From: Flavobacterium akiainvivens
GTDB taxonomy: Bacteria; Bacteroidota; Bacteroidia; Flavobacteriales; Flavobacteriaceae
Assembly (NCBI RefSeq): GCF_001278115.1
Contig: NZ_LIYD01000005.1
Coordinates: 2,968,281 to 3,032,280, forward strand
Direction: 5' to 3'
Length of the DNA: 64,000 nucleotides
A program made the position numbers and the translations under genes. This document shows positions 9,206-17,711 of the stretch, in pieces. The notes below the pieces were generated by a model that searched no databases, was not told where the DNA came from, and saw only the letters and a program-made list of their open reading frames with translations. The first letter of the stretch is position 1; each line of letters starts with the position of its first letter.

Positions 9206-9235
9206 TTGCTTAATTTTAGGGCAAATTCCAATAAA

Positions 9236-10105
9236 ATGATAACCAAACTATCACCCATTATTGCCGGAACCATGAACTGGGGCGTGTGGCAGGGCAACTT
9301 TACCACCGCACAGATGGCCCAGCTTATAAACGATTGTATAAGCTATGGCATTACCTCTTTTGACCACGCCGATATTTATGGCGGCTACACCACCGAGGCC
9401 GAATTTGGGCACGCACTAACCGCAAGCGGTGCCAAACGCGAAGATATTCAGCTGATTAGCAAGTGCGGCATACAGCACACCGTGGGCAACAGGCCCAATA
9501 AGGTAAAGCACTACGATTACAGCAAGGAATACATTATATGGAGCGCCGAAAACTCGCTTAAGTTCCTGCAAACCGACTACTTAGACATACTGCTGCTGCA
9601 CCGCCCAAGTCCGCTTATGCAGGCCGACGAAATTGCCGAAGCCGTTGAAAAGCTTAAAAAAGAGGGCAAAATCAGGGAGTTTGGCGTTAGTAACTTTACC
9701 ATTAGCCAAACCGACCTTATCCGCAGCCGTACTGAGGTGGTTTGCAACCAGATAGAATTTAGCGCCACGGCATTTCAGCCCATGCTGGACGGCACGCTGG
9801 ATTATATGCAGATACACAATATTAAACCCCTGGCATGGAGCCCTGTAGGGTCGCTCTTTAAGCGTGCAAACCCGCAAACACAGAGGCTAAAAAGCCTGCT
9901 GCTTGACCTGGGCGATAAGTATGACACATCGAGCGATATGCTGCTGCTGGCCTGGATTTTACGCCACCCGGCGGGCATTGTGCCGGTATCTGGCTCACTG
10001 CAAAGCGAGAGGCTTAAATTCCAGATGAAGGCCGCCACCATTAAGCTGGAGCTGGAAGACTGGTTTGCCATCTGGACCGAGAGTATGGGGGAAAAGGTGC
10101 CGTAG
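9236..10105 (+). CDS. aldo/keto reductase
   Basis: 289 aa from the ATG at 9236; an upstream in-frame ATG at 9206 would add ten residues lacking family similarity. The catalytic tetrad of the NAD(P)H-dependent aldo/keto reductases is visible: Asp and Tyr in DHADIYGGY, Lys in Leu-Ile-Ser-Lys-Cys-Gly, and His in LLLHRPSPL. The ending SGSLQSERLKFQMKAATIKL resembles the YdhF-type subgroup. The substrate cannot be read from the sequence. A near-consensus -7 element (TAATTTTA) lies about 20 bases upstream. Confidence 0.9.
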   Translation: MITKLSPIIAGTMNWGVWQGNFTTAQMAQLINDCISYGITSFDHADIYGGYTTEAEFGHALTASGAKREDIQLISKCGIQHTVGNRPNKVKHYDYSKEYIIWSAENSLKFLQTDYLDILLLHRPSPLMQADEIAEAVEKLKKEGKIREFGVSNFTISQTDLIRSRTEVVCNQIEFSATAFQPMLDGTLDYMQIHNIKPLAWSPVGSLFKRANPQTQRLKSLLLDLGDKYDTSSDMLLLAWILRHPAGIVPVSGSLQSERLKFQMKAATIKLELEDWFAIWTESMGEKVP

Positions 10106-10116
10106 ACACCAGTTTG

Positions 10117-10140
10117 CAGTATTCAGTGGTCAGTAGGCAG
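10117..10140 (+). repeat. fragment of a dispersed repeat
   Basis: CAGTATTCAGTGGTCAG at 10117-10133, followed by TAGGCAG, matches 33936-33958, where it forms the outer end of the inverted repeats around the HD hydrolase gene. Here only this short piece is present. Confidence 0.55.
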
Positions 10141-10210
10141 GAGCTTCACTCACAACGAATTAAGTCCCAAAATTTTTTAAATCTTAAATCTTTCAATTTT
10201 TAAATAAAGA

Positions 10211-10969
10211 ATGAAGACAGCTTTAATAACCGGTGCTACCAGCGGAATTGGCCGTGCCACGGCGCGCTATTTTGCCAATAACAACTTCAGGCTCATTATC
10301 TGCGGGCGCCGCGAAGACCGCCTTACCGAATTGCAGGATGAGTTTTCGCACCTGGTGCCGGTGCATACCCTTTTGTTTGATGTTCGTAAAAAGAAAGAAG
10401 TGGCCAAGGCCATTGCCTCTATACCCCCTGATTTCCTGAATATTGACGTGCTTATAAACAACGCCGGAAATGCCCATGGGCTTGACTCTATAGAGAACGG
10501 CGATGTGGATGACTGGGATGCCATGATAGACATTAACATCAAGGGGTTGCTGTATGTTAGCAAGGAGATTATACCCGGAATGGTAGAGCGCCGCAGTGGC
10601 CATATTATTAACATAGGGTCTATTGCCGGTAAGGAGGTTTACGCTAACGGAAATGTGTATTGTGCTACTAAACACGCAGTTGACGCGCTTAACCACGGTA
10701 TGCGGATGGACCTGAACCAGTACGGAATACGCGTTGGGGCCGTTAACCCCGGCATGGTAGCTACGGAATTTAGCGAGGTGCGCTTTAAGGGCGATACCGA
10801 GCGCGCCGCCAACGTGTACAAGGGCCTCGACCCGCTTCAGGCTGAGGATATTGCAGACATTATACACTTTGTGGTTACACGTCCGTATCATGTAAATATT
10901 GCCGATTTAACAGTATTGCCTACGGCACAGGCCAGCGCCACTATAGTTAACAAGAACCACATCGTTTAA
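10211..10969 (+). CDS. short-chain dehydrogenase/reductase
   Basis: 252 aa. The Rossmann glycine motif Thr-Gly-Ala-Thr-Ser-Gly-Ile-Gly is at residues 8-15, Asn-Asn-Ala-Gly at about 87-90, the catalytic Ser in Asn-Ile-Gly-Ser-Ile-Ala-Gly (about 138), and Tyr-Cys-Ala-Thr-Lys supplying Tyr and Lys (about 150-154). This is a classical SDR. Overall length and the ending resemble the YdfG-type NADP-dependent 3-hydroxy acid dehydrogenases, but the substrate is inferred only. It is followed by a clear terminator at 10976. Confidence 0.92.
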   Translation: MKTALITGATSGIGRATARYFANNNFRLIICGRREDRLTELQDEFSHLVPVHTLLFDVRKKKEVAKAIASIPPDFLNIDVLINNAGNAHGLDSIENGDVDDWDAMIDINIKGLLYVSKEIIPGMVERRSGHIINIGSIAGKEVYANGNVYCATKHAVDALNHGMRMDLNQYGIRVGAVNPGMVATEFSEVRFKGDTERAANVYKGLDPLQAEDIADIIHFVVTRPYHVNIADLTVLPTAQASATIVNKNHIV

Positions 10970-10975
10970 CATATA

Positions 10976-11000
10976 TTCCCCTCTTTTTGAGGGGATTTTT
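10976..11000 (+). terminator. intrinsic terminator after the SDR gene
   Basis: The stem CCCCTC/GAGGGG (10978-10983 with 10989-10994) has a TTTTT loop and is followed by ATTTTT. Confidence 0.8.
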
Positions 11001-11042
11001 ATTTATATTAGCCTCAATCTGAACATCTAACCCCGGCTGGCA

Positions 11043-12191
11043 ATGATTAACAAACGGTTGCTTATAAAAAACCTTCTCGCCCATAACGACGAAAGCAGCT
11101 TTTATGATAAAAAGCGCCAGCTAAACCTGCATACTAAAGAAGGTAAGGCTAAGTTTGTAAAGCACATTTGCGCACTTAGTAACGCTAACCCAAACAACAA
11201 CAGCTATATAGTAGTGGGTGTGGAAGACCATGACAACGAGATTACCGGCACCGATTTTTATGACGACAGCCGCATACAAAACCTCGTTAACGCCTTCCTT
11301 GAAAACCCGCCGCGCATTCAGTATGAAAACGTGCCCTTCCCCCACCTGCCCAAAGACCGTGTGGTGGGCCTGGTTACCATAAGCCCTTCAGGCAAAACCT
11401 CTTACTTTAAAAAAAACGTATACACCATACCCGCAGGCTCGTTTTTTGTGAGGCGGGGCAGTAACTCCATTCCCGTTGAGGATGAAATGCCGCCCGTGCC
11501 CGGAAACGTGCAGGTTATTGCCGATATTGAAAACAACTCGCGCAACAGCATAGAGCATACCCTCGATGGCGTGCTTGATTTTATAAACAACCGCCATAAA
11601 GACATGACAGCCAAGTATAAGGTGTTTAAGGAGTTGTTTATTGTGTGCTGGGCAGGGCATAAAAAAGTAGTGAGGGGCAAAACCTATTTTTACCGCGTTG
11701 ATATAGAACTAATTAACGAACAGGTAAAGCTATTTTATTCGGCGCTGGACGAGGTAAGTATTACATATGACGACGATGTTTTTATCATTACCGAATATGT
11801 AGCCCTGGGCCTGAACGATAAAACCAGCTACTACCCGCTGGAGGAAGTAAGCATACGCTTTAGCGATAACGGCAACTACAAGATTGATTCCCAGTTGGTT
11901 TTTGACCCGCCGCAGTACAACCGCAAGATGCTGCACCACATTTATAACGCTAACCTGGCGCTGCTGGCCAAGCTTGAAAAAGACGTGCCGCTTACAGATT
12001 CTGAAGAAAAAGACATGGAAAACCTGCCCAGTGTGTTCATGATATGCTACCTGAACGGGTTTACCGATGCCAAGGTGCGCCTGGCGGAAGCCAAACCCCT
12101 CTTAAAAGGCTATAAGGATGCCTCTGTGTACGTTTCTTTTAAAGAAGCTATGCGTGTGCTCCGAAAGATGAAATACGACCGTATAACGTAA
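11043..12191 (+). CDS. AlbA_2 (Schlafen-like) domain protein
   Basis: 382 aa. Residues about 15-140 look like the divergent-AAA/AlbA_2 domain: Glu/Lys-rich start, KAKFVKHICALSNANPNNNS, then YIVVGVEDHDNEITGTDF and a Phe-Phe-Val-Arg-Arg-Gly motif. This fold binds nucleotides or nucleic acids in Schlafen-related and transcription-regulator proteins. The C-terminal 230 residues are unfamiliar, apart from a helical segment at the end. The gene stands alone, framed by terminators. Its role is unknown: a regulator, or a defence-related protein as in other Schlafen-like families, are possibilities only. Confidence 0.75.
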   Translation: MINKRLLIKNLLAHNDESSFYDKKRQLNLHTKEGKAKFVKHICALSNANPNNNSYIVVGVEDHDNEITGTDFYDDSRIQNLVNAFLENPPRIQYENVPFPHLPKDRVVGLVTISPSGKTSYFKKNVYTIPAGSFFVRRGSNSIPVEDEMPPVPGNVQVIADIENNSRNSIEHTLDGVLDFINNRHKDMTAKYKVFKELFIVCWAGHKKVVRGKTYFYRVDIELINEQVKLFYSALDEVSITYDDDVFIITEYVALGLNDKTSYYPLEEVSIRFSDNGNYKIDSQLVFDPPQYNRKMLHHIYNANLALLAKLEKDVPLTDSEEKDMENLPSVFMICYLNGFTDAKVRLAEAKPLLKGYKDASVYVSFKEAMRVLRKMKYDRIT

Positions 12192-12217
12192 AAAACAAGG
12201 GAGGCCAAAAGCCTCCC
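12191..12217 (-). terminator. bidirectional terminator between convergent genes
   Basis: The stem GGGAGGC/GCCTCCC (12199-12205 with 12211-12217) is flanked on the minus-strand exit side by a T-run (AAAAA at 12190-12195 on the plus strand). It ends the 937-aa T9SS gene. Confidence 0.8.
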
Positions 12218-12226
12218 AATTTGTTT

Positions 12227-15040
12227 CTACTGCTTTATAAGCTTAAAGGATGATGTACCGCTATCGGTTTCAACCTTAACCATATACAATCCCGTTGTAA
12301 GGGCATGTGTGTTTACTGCACTCTGCCCATCTGAACTGAGGCACAGCCTACCGTTTAGGTCAAATACCTGAATGCTTTTCAGGCTGCCGTCTAAAACGCT
12401 TATGTACAGCTGGTCTTTAACCGGGTTAGGATACAGGCGCACATTTTGCAGGCGGTTATCGGGCAGTGAAAGCACACCAAACACCGTTATGGCCGTATTG
12501 GTTATTACCGGCTCGTTAAAATCAAAATAAATGGCGGCCGTGCTGTGTATTTCATCATTTACAGCAATATCTGCCTTTGGCTTAACGCGATAGGTAACAA
12601 AGCCATGGCTGGCGGGCTCGTTGTGGGTGCTATCCGGCAGGAAAATATTGTTGAATAAAAACTCCAGTTCATTACCGTTACGGCGAATGGCCTGGTAGCT
12701 GTGGCTGGCAACAATGGGTTCAAAAGTATCCCAGTCCAGGTCTTCATCAAGCTCATTTTCAATACGTATGTTAACCGCCATTGCAGTACCGGTATTCTGG
12801 AAACGTATGGTATAGTGCAGGTAATCATTAGCATTATCAATGTTTACCCACTCACCTTCGTGCACAACAATATCATTAGGATCATAAGATGCCACTATTG
12901 TTTGCTGCAGGTTATTTGTATTATTACCGGCAACCTCATCTCCATCTACGCTTGCTTCTCCCGAAAAAGTAAGCACGTCATCCATAAGGTTTACCGGAGG
13001 AGGCAGTACACTGTAATTAATATAAGTGCTGCTGTTGCCAAAAGGTGCAATATTGCTTACAGTAAAGCTAATGGTATTAGCATCTACCTGGGTGTAGCCT
13101 CCTGCTACATATTCAACAGATACTTTATCCTGCTCATAGTTAAACAGCACGGTTATGTTTTGGGCTACAGTACCGCTGTTATTTTGCACCATTACATAGC
13201 AGCTGCCGTTAAACCCAAGTAATGGCGCTATACCGGGAACCAGTGTAACGCTAACATCGGTATACGGTTGCGGCCCGCCCATGCACAGGCTTACCTGCGG
13301 CGGGGTAGCTGCCGGAAATGTATTAATTATTGTTACGGGCGCAATAGTTTCAAACAAAGGGGTTTCAACCGGCACTACCGTTACAGGAACATCAGTTCCG
13401 TAAGGCAAATCAGCAATAGTAAAAGCGCCCTGGGCATTGGTATAAATTAAGTACGGTTCTTCTTCTGCCACGGTAACCTGTAGGCCAAGGCCCGGCACGG
13501 CAAGGTCTTGCGTGTTGCAAAGCCCATCGGCATTAACATCTGCCATAACGGTTCCTTCAATATAATTATCGGCACCAAAGTAAATATTTAAGCCCGAAGA
13601 CCATTCGCTGGTTATGTTGCCGCCTAACCCTGCACAAACAGAGCGCACATACACCCTGTGCAAGCCAAAAAGCCCGGGGGTTTCTATTGTAACCGTAGTA
13701 GAATTTGCCGTACCGGTAGGTATTGTATTTTCGTTTAGCGGGCTGTTATCATTATAAGGCTGCAGGTAATACTCATAGCTATCTCCTGAGCCGTCCCATG
13801 AAACGGTACCTGAAGCCCCCTGGTTATTATATACACTTAGGTTTATAGGCGTATAGCAAAAATCAGCCTGGCACTGGGCAAGGCCGTTAAAAATAGTCAT
13901 ATCGGCAGGGTCAAATTCCTGGTTTTGAAGTGTAAATACCGTTTGCGAAAATGCATTTTCTACGGTAAAGCCCACTTCTTCCATACCCACATCGCCTATG
14001 CTCCATTCAATCTGAAACGGTACATTATCGCACATGGGTACTTCTACCGTAGCTTCAGAACCTGATTCGAGCCATATTTCCCCAATAGGGAGACCATATT
14101 GGTATACGGTAAAATGGTTGTTGCCCCAGCCATTTCCGGCAGTATCTGTAAGGTTAAATGTGTAATTACACATGGTTTCGGGCGGGCAGGAAGCCGTAGA
14201 AACCTGTAAAGGGGGTGTCCAGATACTGTATTCTCCCGGAGCGCACATAGCGCGTATATATACTTTGTAGGTAACACCCGGCATAAGGTTAGTAAATGTG
14301 TACGGTACAGAAGTAACTACTGTTCCTGTGCCGGAAGGTGCAGCATTTACAGGCACAATTTCAATTTCCCACGATGTGGCGTTTGCTGTATCTGTCCAGC
14401 TTACTGTAAACTGGGTTGGGCCTGCATCATAAGCCATTAAATACATAGGTTCCATGCAAGCTTGTACAACATCTACATTATCTATCATCCAGGTGTCTCC
14501 GTTGTTACCTTTAGCTACAAAAGCCAGGTATACATTTTGCCCTACAAAAGAGCTAAGCGACACCATTTTATGCGTCCAGTCTGTTTGCGAAGGGTTAATT
14601 TGCAGCTCGGTCCAGTTTGCTGCCTGAGAGGTAAAGTTTACTATATTAATCTGGTTTTCAAACGATTCATTAACTATGGGGCGTACATAAATATGAAATG
14701 TAGTGCCCTGGTCTCCGGGCTGTGCCAGTTTACTGTAAAAGCTAAGCACCCCATTTTCGGGCACTGCAAATGCCGGGGTTATAAGCCAGTCTTCGGCAAT
14801 TGTTCCTGCAGCAACGCTTTCGGGGGCTATAACTGCGTGTTGGCTGCCCTGGTAACTGCCTGTAGTGCCCAGCTCCCATTTTTGCTGGATTCCGGCGTGG
14901 TTAACAATTGCCCAGCCCGCGGGGCCTCCCGCACTTGCGGGGCCATTGGGCGTTGTCCATGCTCCCTCAAAGGTTTCGGTAGTTTGTGCCAGCCCCAAAA
15001 ATGGCAGCAGGCATAAGAAGATAAGGAGTTTTCTTTTCAT
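12227..15040 (-). CDS. secreted T9SS type A cargo with choice-of-anchor J and DUF7619 domains
   Basis: 937 aa. The signal peptide is about residues 1-18. Then come a choice-of-anchor J (MAM/jelly-roll) domain (about 20-190), a fibronectin III domain (195-285), a Cys-delimited domain beginning Cys-Asn-Tyr-Thr-Phe (about 290-390), and a second FnIII-like region (400-485). These lead to an SdrD B-like carboxypeptidase-regulatory segment (495-590), a DUF11-like region, DUF7619 (about 737-860, starting SYDPNDIVVHEG), and a type A T9SS sorting domain (YPNPVKDQLYIS to the end at Lys-Leu-Ile-Lys-Gln). It should be exported through T9SS and anchored or released at the surface. The N-terminal module is clearly paralogous to that of the 2292-aa giant at 49424. 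Confidence 0.9.
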   Translation of the reverse strand: MKRKLLIFLCLLPFLGLAQTTETFEGAWTTPNGPASAGGPAGWAIVNHAGIQQKWELGTTGSYQGSQHAVIAPESVAAGTIAEDWLITPAFAVPENGVLSFYSKLAQPGDQGTTFHIYVRPIVNESFENQINIVNFTSQAANWTELQINPSQTDWTHKMVSLSSFVGQNVYLAFVAKGNNGDTWMIDNVDVVQACMEPMYLMAYDAGPTQFTVSWTDTANATSWEIEIVPVNAAPSGTGTVVTSVPYTFTNLMPGVTYKVYIRAMCAPGEYSIWTPPLQVSTASCPPETMCNYTFNLTDTAGNGWGNNHFTVYQYGLPIGEIWLESGSEATVEVPMCDNVPFQIEWSIGDVGMEEVGFTVENAFSQTVFTLQNQEFDPADMTIFNGLAQCQADFCYTPINLSVYNNQGASGTVSWDGSGDSYEYYLQPYNDNSPLNENTIPTGTANSTTVTIETPGLFGLHRVYVRSVCAGLGGNITSEWSSGLNIYFGADNYIEGTVMADVNADGLCNTQDLAVPGLGLQVTVAEEEPYLIYTNAQGAFTIADLPYGTDVPVTVVPVETPLFETIAPVTIINTFPAATPPQVSLCMGGPQPYTDVSVTLVPGIAPLLGFNGSCYVMVQNNSGTVAQNITVLFNYEQDKVSVEYVAGGYTQVDANTISFTVSNIAPFGNSSTYINYSVLPPPVNLMDDVLTFSGEASVDGDEVAGNNTNNLQQTIVASYDPNDIVVHEGEWVNIDNANDYLHYTIRFQNTGTAMAVNIRIENELDEDLDWDTFEPIVASHSYQAIRRNGNELEFLFNNIFLPDSTHNEPASHGFVTYRVKPKADIAVNDEIHSTAAIYFDFNEPVITNTAITVFGVLSLPDNRLQNVRLYPNPVKDQLYISVLDGSLKSIQVFDLNGRLCLSSDGQSAVNTHALTTGLYMVKVETDSGTSSFKLIKQ

Positions 15041-15342
15041 AGTGTGATGATATTTAGGTTGGTAGGTGCCGTTTTACGGGTGTTCAATACTATACAGTCT
15101 AACCTGCCGGGGTTAAGTTGCGTTACAATTTATTTGTTTTTAACAGGACATATACTATACATTTATACAACAAACACAATATCAACAACATAATAAATAA
15201 CCAATAGATCATGCTTATCGCATTGAATAGAAATAGGCTTGCTTAAAGTTAATGTTTTTTTAAATTTGCCTCCTATAAATCACGTATTTAGGCCAAAAAA
15301 GTATATTTACCGCATAACTTTATCTTAAAACACTACACATTT
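15041..15342. other. AT-rich divergent intergenic region
   Basis: 302 bases separate the divergent T9SS and phosphatase genes. Apart from a plus-strand -7 element at 15261, I see only AT-rich sequence and no coding potential. Confidence 0.5.
15261..15268 (+). promoter_or_regulatory. candidate -7 element, phosphatase gene
   Basis: TAAATTTG fits the Bacteroidota -7 consensus TAnnTTTG, 74 bases before the phosphatase ATG. Confidence 0.45.
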
Positions 15343-16071
15343 ATGGGCAGGACGCTCGTTATTGGCGATATTCACGGGGCATACAAAGCTATTGTGCAAC
15401 TGCTTGAAAGAGCAAAGGTTACACCCCAGGACCACCTTATTTTTTTGGGCGATTTTGTAGACGGCTGGGGGCAGTCTCCCGAAGTAATTGACTACCTCAT
15501 TAACCTGAAAGCCACCCATAACTGCCTGTTTTTGAGAGGAAACCATGACGACCTGCTCATGAACTGGCTCAAAACCGGCCAGTATAGCGAGGAATGGTTT
15601 AACCACGGTGGCCGCATAACCATGGAATGCTACCAGGCACTGCCCGAAGACAAGCGCCAACTGCATATACTGTTTTTGGAAAGCCTTGAAGATTACTACC
15701 TTAGCGAAGACAACCGCCTTTTTGCCCATGCCGGGTTTACCAACCTCAATGGCGTTAAGCACGAGTATTTTACCCGTATGTTCTACTGGGACAGGACGTT
15801 ATGGGAAACCGCCTTGGCGCTCGACCCACAACTTGAGCCTACCAACCCGCTATACCCCAAGCGCTTTAACCACTACAACGAGATTTTTATAGGCCATACG
15901 CCCGTAACCCGCATAGGATCAACCACTCCCGTGCAGAAAGCAAATATATGGAACGTAGATACCGGGGCTGCTTTTAAGGGCCCGCTTACCATTATGGATG
16001 CCAATACAAAGGAATTTTGGCAAACCGACCCGGTACACGAATTATACCCCGAAGAGAAAGGCCGCAACTAA
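15343..16071 (+). CDS. metallophosphatase, PPP-type serine/threonine phosphatase family
   Basis: 242 aa. The three signature metal-binding motifs are present: Gly-Asp-Ile-His-Gly (residues 7-11), Gly-Asp-Phe-Val-Asp-Gly (about 36-41) and Arg-Gly-Asn-His-Asp-Asp (about 66-71), with later His residues in FAHAGF and IGHTPV. This is the PrpA/ApaH-like PPP fold that uses two metal ions to hydrolyse phosphoesters. Whether the substrate is a phosphoprotein or a dinucleotide cannot be told from sequence. The gene is monocistronic. Confidence 0.9.
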   Translation: MGRTLVIGDIHGAYKAIVQLLERAKVTPQDHLIFLGDFVDGWGQSPEVIDYLINLKATHNCLFLRGNHDDLLMNWLKTGQYSEEWFNHGGRITMECYQALPEDKRQLHILFLESLEDYYLSEDNRLFAHAGFTNLNGVKHEYFTRMFYWDRTLWETALALDPQLEPTNPLYPKRFNHYNEIFIGHTPVTRIGSTTPVQKANIWNVDTGAAFKGPLTIMDANTKEFWQTDPVHELYPEEKGRN

Positions 16072-16077
16072 AAACAG

Positions 16078-16213
16078 CTTAATATTTCACAATTGGAGTT
16101 TGAAATTGGCTAAAGCCGTTGCAGGTTTAAAGTTTAACGTTTCAGGTTTTGTAAAAATCAAAAGTAGGACTGGCTGACTGCAAAAAAAATTCACGATATA
16201 TCGTGAATTTTTA
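16078..16213 (+). repeat. two-copy intergenic element with perfect palindrome (copy 1)
   Basis: It starts with CTTAATATTTCAC (16078-16090) and TTGGAGTT, and ends in a 28-bp perfect palindrome at 16185-16212 whose core is AATTCACGATATATCGTG continuing to its mirror half. Copy 2 is at 46067-46216, with the same two ends but a different interior. Both copies sit between convergent genes. The ends (…TTTCAC and GTGAATTTTT) are imperfect inverted repeats of each other. Confidence 0.75.
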
Positions 16214-16244
16214 TACCTAATCATCCATCGAAAATTATCATAAC

Positions 16245-16270
16245 AAAAAAGGGAGCCCAAAAAGGCTCCC
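16245..16270 (-). terminator. intrinsic terminator of the TonB/DUF5689 operon
   Basis: The stem GGGAGCC/GGCTCCC (16251-16257 with 16264-16270) is followed on the minus strand by a six-base T-run (AAAAAA at 16245-16250). Confidence 0.85.
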
Positions 16271-16297
16271 TCTTCACAATTACGGAAAACCGTAAAA

Positions 16298-17689
16298 TTA
16301 TTGTATAGAGATATTATCTATCTGTATAGTAGTAGTAACGCTACCGTTGCTGTAGTACTCAAATACAAAGTAACCGTTGCCGCTTAGGGTTGCAGGTATA
16401 TTGTAAGTACCCGCTGTTGTAAAGCTGTTTTGAGACTGGCCGCTTGCAGGATATGTAAGTGCGGTAAACTCGCTTGTAATATCTGTAAAGTTACCGGTGT
16501 TGATTTCGTTTAGCGGGGTATAGTCATTTGCCTCAGCATAATAAACCCTTAAACATACACCGTTGTTGTAGCGTATCTCTTTATCAAAGCTAAAGGTAGA
16601 AGCCGCACCAAAGTCTACAGGCACAACAAAGAATGTGTTACCGGCCTCACCAGGGTTATTTGCACCGTTAAAGGCAGTCATTTCTATGTACTTGTTGTTT
16701 TGGTATTGCTTAATTTGCCAGTACCTGTCGCCTTCAGTGTAGTCGTTAACATATTTAGGGAAGGTATTAGCGTTAACCGCATAGCTTTCAAAGTCTTCAG
16801 TAAACGAGCCAGAATATGTAATCTCTGTACCACCTAGTGCAGAGTCGCTCTCACCCGGTTCGCCCGGCTCCGGTGGTGCATCGCCAAAACGTGGCTGGTC
16901 CAGCTTAATATCGCTTTCATAACGGGCTACAAACTGGTAGTCGTTATTAAATTTAGTAAGTACACCACGCACTGTACCGCTTTCTGCCGGCACAGTACTG
17001 CCTGCATAGCTTGCAAACTCGCTGGTACGGAAAATAATGGTAGCGCCGGTTTCGTCTTCAAGAAGCCAGTTGGTAGAACCACCCAATACGTTACTGTCGT
17101 CAAAATAAGTGTTGTTTACCGCATCTACAGTAAACTCAACATCCTGAAGCTCAATAAGCGTATTTATGTAGTTGTTGTTAAGTGCTTCGCTAATGCTTAT
17201 CTTCTTAACAAGGTCTTCTTCGCTTACTACAGTACAAGAACGGTTAAGCACAGTGGCAGCCTGCTCTAAAGTCATCCTGCCCACCTGGCCCTGGTAAAGG
17301 GCGCCTATCCTTTTAGAGCTGTGTGCAATATCAGTATACGTACCGTCAAGCTTTATAAGCACTTTACGGCCCACATCAAAAGTACCGCCATAAGATGCGT
17401 TGTCTACCGGCACGCTAAAGCCATACTGGCCATCAAGCGTTTGGAAAGAGATAGATTTGTAGAAGTTACCACCCAGGTCGCTGCTGGTTACATACGCTTC
17501 TATTATACCGTCTCCTGTATATTGGGCTGCAGTAGCCGTAGCAGGCACTGCCTGTGGCTGCATATTAGCAACAAGTGGTGTATCTATACACTCAAGCGTA
17601 GGGATGCTGTAATCATCGTCATTAATGCACGAGCTAAGCAAACCTGCTGCAATAGCGGCATATACCGTTGTTTTAAAAATAGCTTTCAT
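16298..17689 (-). CDS. DUF5689 surface lipoprotein
   Basis: 463 aa. The signal peptide has a lipobox, Leu-Leu-Ser-Ser-Cys (Cys21), followed by Ile-Asn-Asp-Asp-Asp, an acidic stretch of the kind seen in surface-exported Bacteroidota lipoproteins. Residues about 40-265 match the DUF5689 (OB-like) style: ITYVTSSD-type strand, Gly-Arg-Lys-Val-Leu-Ile-Lys, and Asn-Asn-Tyr-Ile-Asn-Thr-Leu-Ile. After a Pro/Glu/Gly linker (about 272-284), the C-terminal domain (290-463) resembles a choice-of-anchor J jelly roll. It starts 22 bp after the TonB receptor stop, so it is probably the receptor's surface partner, analogous to SusD but a different family. Confidence 0.85.
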   Translation of the reverse strand: MKAIFKTTVYAAIAAGLLSSCINDDDYSIPTLECIDTPLVANMQPQAVPATATAAQYTGDGIIEAYVTSSDLGGNFYKSISFQTLDGQYGFSVPVDNASYGGTFDVGRKVLIKLDGTYTDIAHSSKRIGALYQGQVGRMTLEQAATVLNRSCTVVSEEDLVKKISISEALNNNYINTLIELQDVEFTVDAVNNTYFDDSNVLGGSTNWLLEDETGATIIFRTSEFASYAGSTVPAESGTVRGVLTKFNNDYQFVARYESDIKLDQPRFGDAPPEPGEPGESDSALGGTEITYSGSFTEDFESYAVNANTFPKYVNDYTEGDRYWQIKQYQNNKYIEMTAFNGANNPGEAGNTFFVVPVDFGAASTFSFDKEIRYNNGVCLRVYYAEANDYTPLNEINTGNFTDITSEFTALTYPASGQSQNSFTTAGTYNIPATLSGNGYFVFEYYSNGSVTTTIQIDNISIQ

Positions 17690-17711
17690 AGTATATAATT
17701 ATTTTTTTTTC

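Larger units (their letters stand above)
8594..9235. other. intergenic region between moxR and aldo/keto reductase, with two hairpin repeats
   Basis: These 640 bases between divergent genes hold no convincing gene. They contain the moxR upstream region and two separate inverted repeats, described under their own entries (8834-8907 and 9144-9205). A short minus-strand frame at 8881-9099 spans one arm of the first repeat and has no family features. The rest is AT-rich with no structure I can name. Confidence 0.6.
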
